A stretch of 64,000 nt of DNA from Tritrichomonas musculus (GCA_039105265.1 JAPFFF010000071.1:248001-312000); one strand, 5' to 3'. Counted from the stretch's first letter, positions 1 to 11,642 are shown. The notes: generated by a model from the sequence alone, not told the origin. Numbers and translations: made by a program.

Positions 1-2394
1 GTTGCAACCGGTTTTACGCAAAAGAACAACAAGAATTTTGTTAAAGATCCTGATACAGGAATTACAACCCTTGATCGTTATTTCAACAATCGCCAAATTA
101 CAGGTAAAGATGAAATCATTACAGTAATTGATACATTAGTTGATATTTACCACTCAATGTTTCGTGACAACAATGTACCTGTTACATTTAACCAAGAAAT
201 GACAAACCACCGCAAATTTGTATATTACGGATATCCATATGATTTAAATACATGGATCAGCAGCATTGAAGAAAATGAGCACGGCACACACGTTTCTGGA
301 TCAGCAGCAGGTAAAAATGACTGTTCTGCCCAGCAAGATCAGACCCAATCACCCGAACTTTTTGATGGAAACGCGCCAGATGCAAAAATACTCTATGCTG
401 GCGGTTTGAACAACGTTACATCAAGTCAACAACTTAAATTGATGAAGAATCTTCATTCTAAGATATCTACGAACAGCTGGGGTGTTGATGGCTTCAATGA
501 TTACATTAATTATGAATACGGCCACTTGAGCTACATCGATCCGTACAGCATTTACATATATGCAGCAGGCAACGAGTACGAAAGCACCGGAAACTACTCG
601 GTATGTGACCCAGGAGGTTCGAAGAATGTTCTCACAATCGGCGCCCTCGGCGAATTCTATGACAGCGAGCACAAATACGTCCTCCAAAACCTCCAAAACG
701 GCAACATAAACGTAGAATTATATGAGTTCATCGATGCAGCGCCATACCTCGTTGGCACAATTGGCACAACGCAGCTCGGATCGTCGATTGTTGTGATTGA
801 TGCAGCCGCTCCAGGAAACAATTGTAACACAATCGACCAGCCGCAAATCAGCCTTCTTTATGCGACCAACTCGGATGAATTTGACTGGATTTACGGTTGC
901 AACATTGAGAAGACACTCGGCATTCTCTACACATACGATGTTAGCGGTCTCCAGGCAGTTCTTAACGCTGGCCAAGACATCTACTTGCAGGACATCACAG
1001 GATACAACAGCACGCCGGTTGTCACGCACGCAAGCTACTCTTCAACGGGGCCAGCGAACAAGGGAATATTGAAGCCAGACGTGATGGCGCCAGGCACGCG
1101 AATCATCAGTGCGAAATCGCTCAAAAACAGCCACGAAGACCATGGATGCATGACATCATCGGGCAATGCGCTCATATTCATGCAGGGAACTTCAATGGCA
1201 ACGCCAAATGCGGCTGGTGCAACCGCTCTTGTTCGCCAGTTTTTCAGGACAAACTGGTCGGTTCAGTCAGTTGATTTGGACGGTCCGACAGTTCGAGCAC
1301 TGATCATCAACTCATGCGTGCAGCAGCCAGCTGGAACATTGACGCCAAACACGATGTTCGGACATGGCCACATTGACCTTTCAAGCATCCTTCCGGTCGA
1401 CAAAAACTTCGGCGTCCAGATCACACATCAGATCGGAAACGGCGAGCCATCGATCAAGGAGTACAGCCAAGTTGTTGCCAAATTGAATGTGAAATCAAAC
1501 AAGGTGAAATTGCAGATCACTCTTTCATACCTCGATCCATTGATTAACGAAAGGTCTCATATTCCACTCACTCGCGATCTAGACCTTGTTGTCACCTCGA
1601 GCAGCGGCAAAGTGTACAAGGGAGACCACTTGCCAAACGGAGACACGCAGCACTTCTCGACAAACGAGAAAGTCATCGTAAACACAAACGAAATCGAAGT
1701 CGGCGAGTACACAATCCACATTTACAGCCTCGACTTTCTTGACACCGGAAGTTCAGACACAAATCAAAGACAGAACTTTTCGGTTGTTGCAACGGGCGAC
1801 ATTGATGATGGCTTCTTAACTTTCACAGAGGCAACGACATGCGGATGTGCAAAATGCAGCTCTGTGCATCCACTGCACTGCCAGTGTGACAACGCGACTT
1901 TCGGTGAGATTTGTCAGTCGAAGATTGATCTGATGACAGAGACAAAGAAGACTTACACAGTCCCTTCGATGCTGTTGCAGCTGGTGAGAATTGAAACAAA
2001 CCACACGATAAGCTCAATTGGAATGTTCGTGAAAGGAAACGCTGCACAGCACGTTGAAGCGTTCGCTGATGACGAGTGCCACCTAAACATCGGCGAGTAT
2101 CCGGTGCAGGTGAAGATTGGGCAGGACAGCCACAAAACAACAAGGTTCAACTTCAATAAAAACTCGATCTGCGTCGGACTCTTCAGCAACAACTACGAAG
2201 ATACAAGATTCGTCATCGAGAGGGACTACAACGGGCCTGACGACGATGATGACGGAGGTGGCTCTCATAAGAAGAAATTGACTAAAGGTCAAATTACTGG
2301 TATTGTAATTGGCTGTATTTGTGGTGCAATATTTGTAATATGGCTGATTGTTTGCTGCTGCAAGCGTTCACGTAGTGGTATTCGTGACTTTTAA
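1..2394 (+). CDS. Membrane-anchored subtilisin-like serine peptidase (S8), 5' end missing
   Basis: The frame is open from base 1, so the N-terminus lies outside the window; the first in-frame ATG at 157 is internal because the catalytic Asp lies upstream of it. The S8 triad is visible: Asp in VIDTLVD (codon 130-132), His in EHGTHVSG (289-291) and Ser in GTSMATPNAAG (1192-1194). The oxyanion Asn is in AAGNE. A beta-rich P-domain-like region follows, then a cysteine-rich EGF-like stretch (about 1840-1920), then an acidic/Gly linker, one transmembrane helix (about 2290-2355) and a short CCCKRSRS cytoplasmic tail. This predicts a surface or endomembrane endopeptidase with a lumenal catalytic domain, as is common in trichomonads. 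GC content is clearly higher in the middle of the gene than at its ends. Family assignment is firm; substrate is unknown. Confidence 0.92.
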   Translation, partial: VATGFTQKNNKNFVKDPDTGITTLDRYFNNRQITGKDEIITVIDTLVDIYHSMFRDNNVPVTFNQEMTNHRKFVYYGYPYDLNTWISSIEENEHGTHVSGSAAGKNDCSAQQDQTQSPELFDGNAPDAKILYAGGLNNVTSSQQLKLMKNLHSKISTNSWGVDGFNDYINYEYGHLSYIDPYSIYIYAAGNEYESTGNYSVCDPGGSKNVLTIGALGEFYDSEHKYVLQNLQNGNINVELYEFIDAAPYLVGTIGTTQLGSSIVVIDAAAPGNNCNTIDQPQISLLYATNSDEFDWIYGCNIEKTLGILYTYDVSGLQAVLNAGQDIYLQDITGYNSTPVVTHASYSSTGPANKGILKPDVMAPGTRIISAKSLKNSHEDHGCMTSSGNALIFMQGTSMATPNAAGATALVRQFFRTNWSVQSVDLDGPTVRALIINSCVQQPAGTLTPNTMFGHGHIDLSSILPVDKNFGVQITHQIGNGEPSIKEYSQVVAKLNVKSNKVKLQITLSYLDPLINERSHIPLTRDLDLVVTSSSGKVYKGDHLPNGDTQHFSTNEKVIVNTNEIEVGEYTIHIYSLDFLDTGSSDTNQRQNFSVVATGDIDDGFLTFTEATTCGCAKCSSVHPLHCQCDNATFGEICQSKIDLMTETKKTYTVPSMLLQLVRIETNHTISSIGMFVKGNAAQHVEAFADDECHLNIGEYPVQVKIGQDSHKTTRFNFNKNSICVGLFSNNYEDTRFVIERDYNGPDDDDDGGGSHKKKLTKGQITGIVIGCICGAIFVIWLIVCCCKRSRSGIRDF

Positions 2395-2446
2395 ATAAAT
2401 GATAATTCATGATTTTTTTTTTTTTTTTTTTTCAAAACTGTAAAAT

Positions 2447-2760
2447 AGACTTGTTAAGAGTCCGGGACAAATGCACATTTCATGGACTTTTCTTGGACAT
2501 GGACTTTGTATGGACCTAACAAACCTTGTCAATTTATTTTTATTAATATCTCAAAAAAGAACTCATTTTAGATATATATTTTATAGTTCTTTTTTTAGGA
2601 CTTCCAAAAGGTCTTGGTTTAGCTTCCAAGAAGTCCTGACAGATGGACAAGATTATTTCTGAGAAATTATAATTTTATGGTTTTGTGAAAAAATAAAAAA
2701 TGCTAAAAAAAAAAATTGAATGTATTTTGTGGGTCCACAAGCCCATGGACTATAACAAGT
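2447..2760. repeat. Short MITE-like element with ACTTGTTA ends
   Basis: The left end reads TAGACTTGTTAAGAGTCC and the right end is its imperfect inverse (GGACTATAACAAGT). The paralogous interval near 7,950 lacks this block, which supports an insertion. The ends resemble those of the elements at 2794-3248 and 6141-6589. No coding capacity; target duplication not clear. Confidence 0.5.
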
Positions 2761-2793
2761 AAAAAACTAAAAAAAAAAATTTTTTTTGTTCAT

Positions 2794-3248
2794 AGGCTTG
2801 TTATTCTGATATCAATTATCAGGTTTGGCACTTTTTTTACTCAGATAATCGATAATAAAATACTATCGATTGGAACTTTCAATTGATGAATTCGATTATC
2901 AAGTATGAAATGTGATACAAAAAAAATATGCTTTTGATATCGAATCTTGATTAATCGAAATTAATGCCTGAAAAAACCATTAAAAATAGTATTTTAATGG
3001 CATAAAATAAATATATTCTAACTTATTATGTAAAAGAATCAGCTTTTATTAAATTTTATAACGGATATGTGAAGTAATCAGTTAAAAAAAGTTTACAAAT
3101 TTTTAATACGATTAAAAAATTTTCAATATTGATCATCGATCTTTTATTTTTTTCATTATTGATATCAGAGATAAAATTTTTGATTTGATATTGATATCAT
3201 AAAAATGGATCAATTATCGATATCGAAGATCGAGACTTAACAAGCCTA
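2794..3248. mobile_element. Mutator-type MITE, copy A
   Basis: A 455-bp non-coding element with terminal inverted repeats AGGCTTGTTA/TAACAAGCCT. It is flanked by near-identical 9-bp direct repeats, TTTGTTCAT (2785-2793) and TTAGTTCAT (3249-3257). The interior is rich in GATATC/ATCGAT palindromes and shares the block TATGAAATGTGAT with the copy at 6141. Nine-bp duplications are typical of Mutator-like elements. The duplicated interval near 7,970 has the flanks joined, i.e. an empty site. Confidence 0.65.
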
Positions 3249-3513
3249 TTAGTTCATTAGAATTCTTTCAAAAACGCGAATATTAAATTTAAATAAAAAT
3301 ACTATTATTATTATTATTATTATATTTCAAAGATAAAGTTTATTTATTAGTAATGTTCGGATGGCTCTGAGAAAATTATTTTGCAATCAATTCGTAACTT
3401 TTTGAATACGGTTTTGTCCGTTATTGATTCTGAAAAAGTATCAAATTCAGTTAAAAAATATTTCTTTTTTAAAATTTCATTAAAAATGGTAATTAAATTT
3501 TGATTTATTTATT

Positions 3514-5091
3514 TTAAGGTGATTCATCATTACTATGAACTTTTGCTTTCTTTTTCTTGCAGACACAATAAATAATTACTGAAATAATTACTATAACTAC
3601 TACGCAACAAGCTACAATAATAACGATAACAGCCCATTCAGGAATACCTCCGTCATCATTATAACCTAAACTATCGTTAGTTTTACCTGAGCACATGCCG
3701 TATGAACTGCTGCCTCTTGAATAATCTGGAATTTCACCATTTTTGCATGATTTACAAATTCCAGTATGACCAGCGCAAGTCTCACAGTCATATTTGCATT
3801 TTATACAATTATCATAGCCATCATCATAGTATCCACTCATGCATTCATAACAACTCTGTTTTCCAGAATCATATTGTTTGCATGTTTTGCAATTTTCGAT
3901 AGTTGATTTGACGCATCTACCTGAATCAAAGCCAGTAGTTAAACAATAATTTGGTGCGCATTTATCGCATGTCTCTAGATCATAACCAGAGCAAGAAAGA
4001 CAATTTGAATTGGGGCATTTTGTGCATGACGATCCTCCATAGCCATCTTCGCATGTTTCGCAGTATTGGCTGTTATCAATAGAACATTTCAAGCAATGTT
4101 CAACTTCACAGTTTGTAACACATTTTTTATCTGGGTCTATCAAATATCCTTCAATGCATCTACCGCATTTTCGATAATCTTCATGGCATGATTTACAATT
4201 AGGATCTTGGCATTTCACGCATTGATTTGATTCTGAATCATAACCATAATCATAATTGCAACTAGTACATTTTTCTGATTCTACCTCTTGGCAATTTTCA
4301 ATTCCTGTGAAAACGCAATTATTATCTGAATCTTCATAAAAGCCATTCGCACAGCTAATGCATTCATCTCTATTGCATCTTTCACAATTTTCTGGGCAAT
4401 TAAAACATTCACCAGCTCGAAGATAGTAATTGGATTCGCAGCCTGAGCATTGGTCTTGGCTTGAACAACTTGAGCAATGTGGAACACCGCACTTAACGCA
4501 TTCTTTATCATCATTAAGATAATATCCCGAATTGCATTCTTTGCAAATACTGGCATCCTTATGTTCAGCTTCTTTGCAATTTTCTGATTTTGGTGGAATA
4601 CATTGCCCATATGTTTTTGATGAAGTATCTAAATCAGCTCCTTTTCCGCAATATAAAGAGCATGATGTGCAAATTTTGTAATTTTCATCGCAACTATCGC
4701 AATCTGGATCAGCGCATTTTATACATTTTCCATTTTCATCAACACCATAATTTGATTCGCATTTTAAGCATTTTTCTCCTTCGCATTTCCAGCAATAAAA
4801 ATCAGTGCACGGTCGAATGCATTTTCCATATGTCAAACTATTTGAATCTCCATCTCGTTTATTTGAAAAGCAATCAACGCAATTTTGAGCATCATCTAAG
4901 CAGTCAAGGCAAGTAATTGATTGGCATGGAATGCATTGACCTTTTGTTTCGCTATTAGATCTTTTATCCTTTCCATAAAATCTATCACAAACAAGGCATT
5001 CTTTATCATTACATGAAGAGCAATGACTAAATTTAGGGCAGTTACTTAAGATTTGACTTAACAATAAAGGAAACCATAGTATACTATGCAT
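3514..5091 (-). CDS. Cysteine-rich type I membrane protein (furin-like/VSP-like repeats)
   Basis: 525 residues starting at the ATG at 5091. There is a hydrophobic signal peptide (about residues 1-18), then about 440 residues of CxxC-rich repeats (many C-x2-C, C-x5-8-C units as in furin-like and growth-factor-receptor cysteine-rich domains), then one transmembrane helix near residues 490-512 and a short basic CVCKKKK tail. The architecture matches variant-surface-protein-like proteins of diplomonads and trichomonads, so it is probably a cell-surface protein. Ligand or role cannot be read from sequence. Its 3' end is duplicated and decayed at 8180-8380. The upstream neighbour on the other strand is the subtilisin gene, with only MITEs between them. 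Confidence 0.85.
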   Translation of the reverse strand: MHSILWFPLLLSQILSNCPKFSHCSSCNDKECLVCDRFYGKDKRSNSETKGQCIPCQSITCLDCLDDAQNCVDCFSNKRDGDSNSLTYGKCIRPCTDFYCWKCEGEKCLKCESNYGVDENGKCIKCADPDCDSCDENYKICTSCSLYCGKGADLDTSSKTYGQCIPPKSENCKEAEHKDASICKECNSGYYLNDDKECVKCGVPHCSSCSSQDQCSGCESNYYLRAGECFNCPENCERCNRDECISCANGFYEDSDNNCVFTGIENCQEVESEKCTSCNYDYGYDSESNQCVKCQDPNCKSCHEDYRKCGRCIEGYLIDPDKKCVTNCEVEHCLKCSIDNSQYCETCEDGYGGSSCTKCPNSNCLSCSGYDLETCDKCAPNYCLTTGFDSGRCVKSTIENCKTCKQYDSGKQSCYECMSGYYDDGYDNCIKCKYDCETCAGHTGICKSCKNGEIPDYSRGSSSYGMCSGKTNDSLGYNDDGGIPEWAVIVIIVACCVVVIVIISVIIYCVCKKKKAKVHSNDESP

Positions 5092-6140
5092 TCGTTTCTC
5101 AATAAAAAAAAATAAAATAAAATTGTGAGAGATAATTGTTTAAATTGAATGATTTAGCCGTTTATTTTTTTAGGAAATATCGAGCAATACAATATGGCTG
5201 GTATAAAATTTATTTTCAATTTTGAATTAAATGCCAATATATCAGGCAATACAGTTTGGCTGGTATATATTTTATTTTCAAATGTGAATATTATATTAAA
5301 AATAAAATATATAATCTAGAACATAATTTTTATATTATATAAAGTTCCTTATATACACCAATATATAATATACATAATTTAGAATTGTAATGTAAAAGTA
5401 TTTAATAAATTATATTTGATATATGAAAACTTTTGTATGATGGATGCATATTAATTCGTAATGATATTTTTAATATCTCTTAAAGAAATATTAAACATTA
5501 ATGTTTTATTAACCAGCAATTTTTTAAAGGAATTAGAGCAACTAAAAAAGGCATGGGCAATAAAATTTGTTTTAAAAGATTTTCTTAAGAAAAAGACATG
5601 GGCAATAAAATTTGTTTTAAATTTATAAACCAAACTTTTTAGCCCAAAGTATTTGTTGAGACATTGAAAATAAACTATACCCTTAAAAAAAAGATATAGG
5701 TAATAAAATCATTGTTTTGATATTTTATCATTCTTAATCTTCTTTCACATATTAAAAGCAAATTTATAATTCAAATTGAATTGGAAACATTAGAAAAAGT
5801 TTTTGGGATTTTATAGATCATTTATCAATATTTATCATGAAGTTGGTATGTTTGAAGAACAACAATAAAAAAAATGTTTCCAACTATGCAGAGGAAAATA
5901 AAATTATTAATGAAGAAGCATATAAAAATTCTAAATTATAATTATATTGCCCATACTTTTTTCATAAGAAAACCATTTCAATTTTACATATTTCATTAAA
6001 TATTTGCTAATCAATAAAAAATTAATGCTTTATATTGCTTATTACATATTTAGTCAATGATCTTGACTTAAAAACTTTACCAAATTTTAATTTAGGAAAG
6101 TTGTTTTTTTTTTTTTTCCATGAACAAATAGAGGTACTGG
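5092..6140. other. AT-rich intergenic DNA with short direct repeats
   Basis: No gene seen. Two pairs of direct repeats occur: GCAATACA..TGGCTGGTATA at about 5184 and 5244, and CATGGGCAATAAAATTTG at about 5552 and 5597. They look like local tandem duplications. Confidence 0.5.
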
Positions 6141-6589
6141 TAGACTTGTTATTTTGAGAATCGATATCAAAAACGTCACTTTTTTCATCTGATATCGAGA
6201 TTATCGATTATCAAGATATCAGATATGAAATGTGATTTGAAAATAATTGTAAACTTGATATCAATTACCTATATCTCGAGATCTCAAACATATTTATCTT
6301 TTTTATAATTGTTATTTGTGATTTTAAAATATTTAAAAATAAATAATATAATGCATTGATGTTTATTTTAAGATTAAAATCAAAAAATACATTCTTTTTT
6401 TATGAAATATTTGAGATTAAATTACGATCATATTTTTATCAAAAAGTTTAATTGAAAATTCTGATATCAAAAGCAGTGAAAAAAAATTCTCGATCTCTGA
6501 AATCGATCTCGAGAATCTGTGCATATTTATGTATCGATATCAAAAAGTCAATCAATTATCGATCTCGAGAATCGGAGAATAACAAGTCT
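6141..6589. mobile_element. Mutator-type MITE, copy B
   Basis: A 449-bp non-coding element. The left end is TAGACTTGTTATT and the right end is its inverse AATAACAAGTCT. It is flanked by 9-bp repeats AGGTACTGG (6132-6140) and AGGTACGGG (6590-6598), differing at one base. The interior is GATATC/CTCGAG-rich and shares TATGAAATGTGAT with copy A. Confidence 0.65.
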
Positions 6590-7840
6590 AGGTACGGGCG
6601 CATAAAAAAAAAATATTTCTTTTTGATATTTAGTATTTTAATTTTACATATATATATACAATTATTTTTGTATTATACTTTGTTGAATTTTGTTCTACGG
6701 ATTCAGCTATTAAATCAATTTTTTTTTCATGAAAATTTGAATGGTTTATTATTATTTCTCACAAATTTATTTTGTAAATAAATGCTGAATTCAAGGAAGT
6801 TCAATAATTAATATAGTGATTAATTTCGTTATATAAACGTATAAAATATGAATATATCTATATTTACCTCAAATCACAATTTTTACGATTTATACTCATC
6901 TTATTATTTGATTAATACAAAAATTATTTTAAATGATATATTTAAAAACTTTCAATATAATTATCTACTTTTATGACAATATGATAAATGATATTAGTTT
7001 TCTTCATCATTTTTGATGAGATTTATAATTGAATGGTTTATTTTATAACGTACGAAAAAACAATTCAAATAAAAGAGTGAATCCTAGCTGAATTGGTGGA
7101 GCACTTTTTTGATTTTTTGTGATATATCATCAAGCATCAAATGATACAATAAATGAACATGTTTTTGAAAATCAAACATTAATATATATTAAATAATTTG
7201 TGATAGAAATTTTTTTCTGTAATTTTTCATTAATCATTTGAGTTATGGCTTATGAAATGCAATTAAATATAAACAACTAATAATAATAAATATGAATTGA
7301 TGCTTCATTCCTACATAATACAAATAAGATATGAATTATGATCATTTTAAAATATAATATCATCTCCTTCATATCAGCTGAAAATTCCAATTGGTTGGCA
7401 TAAATATAATGATATACACTGCTATAACAATAATCAGTAATATGAAATGATAAAATCAAGTTTGAGTATTCAAAAAGTTTGATGTGAAGTGAGCACAAGT
7501 ACCTCTGAACAAATTATTAAAATTTTCATAGGACTGAAAAAAGTCTTCAAAAATTGGTGGAACAAGAATTAAATATTTCCTAGGTCAGACTATCCAGTGA
7601 AATGACTGTCCACTTTCACTTTGAGTTTCTTTTGTATACATAATTGGTTATATTAATAGAAAAAGTTCTGAAATGAACATATGTTCTTTGAAAATAATTT
7701 CTTTTCTTTGAAAATTTTTGTGTTGCATAACTTCTTCATTTTTCGAACAATCGCATTTATTGAATTTTTCCTATTCATTTAGATTTGTAGTTCCAATCAA
7801 TGTTAATTAGAAAAATAAAATCCAATCCAGAAGAAGCAAT
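6590..7840. other. AT-rich intergenic DNA
   Basis: No gene, RNA or element with definable ends was recognised. Small open frames here have low-complexity composition. Confidence 0.5.
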
Positions 7841-8380
7841 AATTGGCTGTATTTGTGGTGCAATATTATTAATATGGCTGATTGTTTGCTGTTGCAAGCG
7901 TTCACGTAGTGGTATTCGTGACTTTGAAAAAAGATAATTCATGATTATTCAAAACTGTAAAAATTTGTTGTTCATTTTACCTCTTCAAAACACAAATATT
8001 TAATTTAAATAATAGTGTTACAACTTGTAACTTACAAGTATAATTATTATTTCAAAGATAAAATTCATTTATTTGGACGGTTTTGTCCGTTACGGATTCT
8101 GAATAAGAACAAAATTCAATAAAAAGAACTTCTTTTTTAAAATTTCATTAAAAATGGTAATTAAATTTTGATTTATTTATTTTAAGGTGATTCAACAACT
8201 TGAGCAATGTGGAACTCTTCACTTAACACATTCTTTATCATCATTAAAATAATATCACGAATTGAATTTATTTCAAATACTCGCATCATTATATTCATTT
8301 TTTTCTCAATTTTCGGTTTTTGATGTAATATATTGCGTCTGCTTCAAATTTACGCATATGTTGGATATAAATTTGATGAT
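7841..8380. pseudogene. Decayed duplicate: subtilisin tail plus 3' end of the cysteine-rich gene
   Basis: Bases 7841-7926 repeat the transmembrane/tail codons of the subtilisin gene (about 2308-2391), including the CCCKRSRSGIRDF-encoding stretch. Bases 7940-8200 repeat its 3' flank and the stop-proximal end of the cysteine-rich gene. At about 8193 the copy jumps to sequence matching 4465-4600, so some 930 bp are deleted. No reading frame survives. It lacks the two MITEs present at 2447-3248. Confidence 0.75.
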
Positions 8381-9346
8381 AGTATTTTCGATTTTTTCAT
8401 TTCAATTTATAAACTCATCAAGAAAATAATCAGGAAAAATATATTTGCAAAGAAAAAGCTTTTTAGCATCCATTTTGACTTTTTTTGGGATTGTATTCAA
8501 TAAAAAAGATCATAAATCACAATTAGATTTTTTAACTAATTATGAACTTATATTTTTTTACACTGTTAAAATAATACAAAATTTAAAGTGTTCATTTTAG
8601 ATAAATAATTTTAAAGAATAATTTATTTTCATTGCTAGTCAATCTTTGATATAAAAATAAGACAAATTGATAGATACGGCCTCTCAAATTCAATTTAAAT
8701 TTGAAAAAAAGATTGATACAAAATTAATTGTTATCGCAATATCAATTATTCATATTTTTATTTAAGAATCATTTCGATTGGATAGTTTTGAGAAATTAAG
8801 TCTTCAAATCTGATTAATTATTTTCATTTTTGAAATATAATTTAATATGGCTCAATTATTAACTTTCTACATCAGTTTATAATTATAAAATTCATTAAAT
8901 AAATAAAATAATCATAAATAGATGATAAAAAGACTATTAATTTTATTGATAACAGTGACTGCTCTTTATCTCAAGATTTCGATTTTAAGAGAGTAATTCC
9001 TTGCGGAGTATCTTATTTATATGTTTTTATATTTAAAAGTTATATGGATACAAAATAAAAAACGATTTAAGTTAAAAACAACACTATAAATAAATTTAAC
9101 AAGATGAATGAATTTTATTTCAAATGTATAATCAATCTGAATCAATGTATATTCTTTTGCGGAATATATATTAGTATAAAATTTTTTCAAATATGACTCA
9201 CAATGATGTATCATTAATTAAGTCGTAATCATTTATATAAATAAATGAATAGAAAAAAATGCAATGTATATTATAATAATAAAAACAATGAATGATATTA
9301 AACGACCAATAGTTTTATTATGTCATTCTAAAAATACCCATATCAA
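8381..9346. other. AT-rich intergenic DNA
   Basis: Nothing recognisable; no coding-like composition and no terminal repeats found. Confidence 0.4.
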
Positions 9347-9901
9347 TTAGGATTCTCCATTATTTTCATGACTTTTATAAATATAAATTATTGTTGAACA
9401 CAGGACCACAATTCCTATGCCAACTAGGAGAACCTTGGGTTTTGAAGTATCTGCTAGGACGGTTGTGACAGTTTTAATAAACCAAGTATCATTATCAGTT
9501 TTGTTAATATATTCAACAATCTTGCAATATGTTGAATAGTTTTCAAATACAACTGCTATTGATGATGCCAATGTTACACATCCTCCAATAATTAATTCAT
9601 CTTTGACATCTTTTTCCAAACCACCTATTACTCCAGCTCCGATAGCAGAAACTCCTACGATTCCGCATACAATAGAAGCATCAATGTTTTGGCCAATGAT
9701 TTGTTTTGCACTTGATGATTTACCAATCTCACCAAAAAGATTTGTTGGTTCTTTTAATACGCAGGCGAGGGTACAATTAGCAGCACTTAAAAGCAAAGGA
9801 CAAGATTTTGGTTTTTTGTTATATATTTGCCATGCTCCATATATTCCAAGTCCAGCAGCAGTAATTCCAGCAATATATTTTCCAACTCGAAGAGCAGTCA
9901 T
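9347..9901 (-). CDS. Small multi-pass membrane protein of unknown function
   Basis: 184 residues from the ATG at 9901. Four hydrophobic segments can be seen: about residues 7-25, 75-97, 103-120 and 155-177. Small residues (Gly, Ala, Ser) and several Cys dominate the helices. The composition is protein-like and more GC-rich than its flanks, so a real gene is likely. A TCACAT stretch lies about 12 bases upstream of the ATG, matching the trichomonad initiator consensus (TCA-Py-T/A), which would put the transcription start very close to the ATG. I do not recognise the family. Confidence 0.6.
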   Translation of the reverse strand: MTALRVGKYIAGITAAGLGIYGAWQIYNKKPKSCPLLLSAANCTLACVLKEPTNLFGEIGKSSSAKQIIGQNIDASIVCGIVGVSAIGAGVIGGLEKDVKDELIIGGCVTLASSIAVVFENYSTYCKIVEYINKTDNDTWFIKTVTTVLADTSKPKVLLVGIGIVVLCSTIIYIYKSHENNGES

Positions 9902-10215
9902 TTTAAAAATGTGATGTGAACTTTTGATAAAAAAGTGACATTAAAAAGGGTCAAACAAGGCTGGGTAGTAAATATTTTAAAATATTAGTAAATAATTTGA
10001 TGTTCTTATAAATTATATTGGATTTAAGCTGGGATTCAACTGAATGTCCTGATTAATTATTACGGAATCAGGAATTTTGATTGAATCTCCTGATTTTAAA
10101 ATTTAATTTAATAAACTAGAAAAGCTGTCACAATGTTGCCAAATAGCCTCTTAAAAAGTTAAAATTATTATTATAATGAAACATTTGGATAGATTCATAT
10201 TTTCGCACTTTTCTG

Positions 10216-10253
<38 letters not shown>

Positions 10254-10528
10254 TTTTCTCAAATAGTATTCAATTTTTTTTGATATTAAAATGCAAATAT
10301 CACAGAATATCTAAATTAATTTATTAAGAATATATTTGCAAATATTCTTTTTTAAATGTCTTATTTATTTTTATGATTTATATTGAAAAAGCAAGTATAT
10401 ATAAATGATAATTATCAAATTTAACTAAGATGATTCTTAATAAACTTTTTGTGAAATAAGATAAAACAATCATATCAAAAGCATTCAATTTGCAGGACCA
10501 TCTGTAGACCGTTTATCTACACATTTAA
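9902..10528. other. AT-rich intergenic DNA
   Basis: No gene seen; contains an (AT)n run followed by a long T tract at about 10221-10258. Confidence 0.4.
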
Positions 10529-11196
10529 ATGGATCCTGAAGTAAGTATGATCGTAATTCGATCAAATGACTACCTAAAAGATGTCTATTTCAGTAATCAT
10601 GCTCAATCTTTTTTTTATATAAAGCCTCTCAAACAGAGATTGGGATTATACTTTAATCTCATGTTTCCTTAATAACTTCTTAAATTTTTCGCCTGATAAG
10701 AGTAGAGGATTTACAACAAACATCAAGAATCAAGAGTATATAACTCGTTATATTTTCAGACATAATTTTTACGATAATAATTCAATCTTTATCGAAATTG
10801 GTAATGAAATTAAAGTTAAAGTTTCAAGAAATTTTTTAATAGATTTCTTTATGATGCATGAACGCTTACTATACACACGAATGGGCCAATACAAAAAAAC
10901 AAACGAATATGAATCATTAAATCCAATTATTTATTTTGACTTTTGTATTAATCCTATAAATAACGGTACAAATTATCTATTTTTACATAAACCGCTAATT
11001 TTCTGTCAATCTTGTGAATTTTCAGATATTTTCGATTATTTTTGTAGGCACATTTCAAAATCAGGTTTGCCAAATAACAGTGACACCGCATCTATTAAAG
11101 AATACATTTCTTTATTTATACCACAAAAAAAATATTGATATTATAAACTCAGTTGTTAAACTAAAAGAAAATGTAGATGGATATTTATTTTTAACA
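10529..11196 (+). pseudogene. MULE transposase gene, 5' part (interrupted by Maverick)
   Basis: Coding-like sequence starts at the ATG at 10529 (MDPEV...) and runs to the Maverick insertion. Frame changes occur at a T8 run (about 10609) and at an A8 run (about 11126); both look like slippage indels. After the second shift the frame reads ...VDGYLFLT up to the target site and resumes in frame on the other side at 20115. Assignment to the Mutator-like family rests on the 3' part. The N-terminal half of MULE proteins normally holds DNA-binding regions, which I cannot identify individually here. Confidence 0.6.
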
Positions 11197-11574
11197 AGTA
11201 GTATAGGTCTGGCGGGTTGGGAGGTAAGATAAGAATCCTATTCTAGCTCCCCCTAATTCCTAGGAATCCTACAATATTTATAGTGCAGGGTCTCACTCGT
11301 CACAAAACCCCTAAGATTAGCTCATTTGCAGGGTTTTACCTCGATTTTCGGAAATTGCACACGCGTGATCTGGAGGTCGAATTCGAATGCACTGAATCAC
11401 GTTCCGGTATCGATTTCACGCCCATGACATGACGTACGCGTGTGCTCAGGAACGATGTGATGTGTGTTTTCATGGTGAGGATGACGTGAGTGATAATTAA
11501 TACACGATAAATCAGTTATGGAGATTTGATGGTGTTTTAATAGGTATCGAGAGGCCGGTAAGATATTGAGAGGT
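11197..11574 (+). repeat. Left terminal inverted repeat of Maverick 1
   Basis: 378 bp, matching the complement of 19737-20114 without visible mismatch. It begins with a tandem AGTAGT. It is GC-richer than host DNA. An open frame inside it (11397-11633 minus) is mirrored in the other repeat and is not taken as a gene. Confidence 0.9.
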
Positions 11575-11642
11575 AAAGAGATTAAACCTGATAATTTCAC
11601 GCTTTTCTTGAAACTTGAATATTGAATTTTCATCAGTGATTC

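Noticed and set aside
11397-11633. 78-codon frame in the Maverick left inverted repeat, mirrored at 19693-19914
   Set aside because: It is the inverted repeat itself; no start context or domain, and identity is explained by the repeat.
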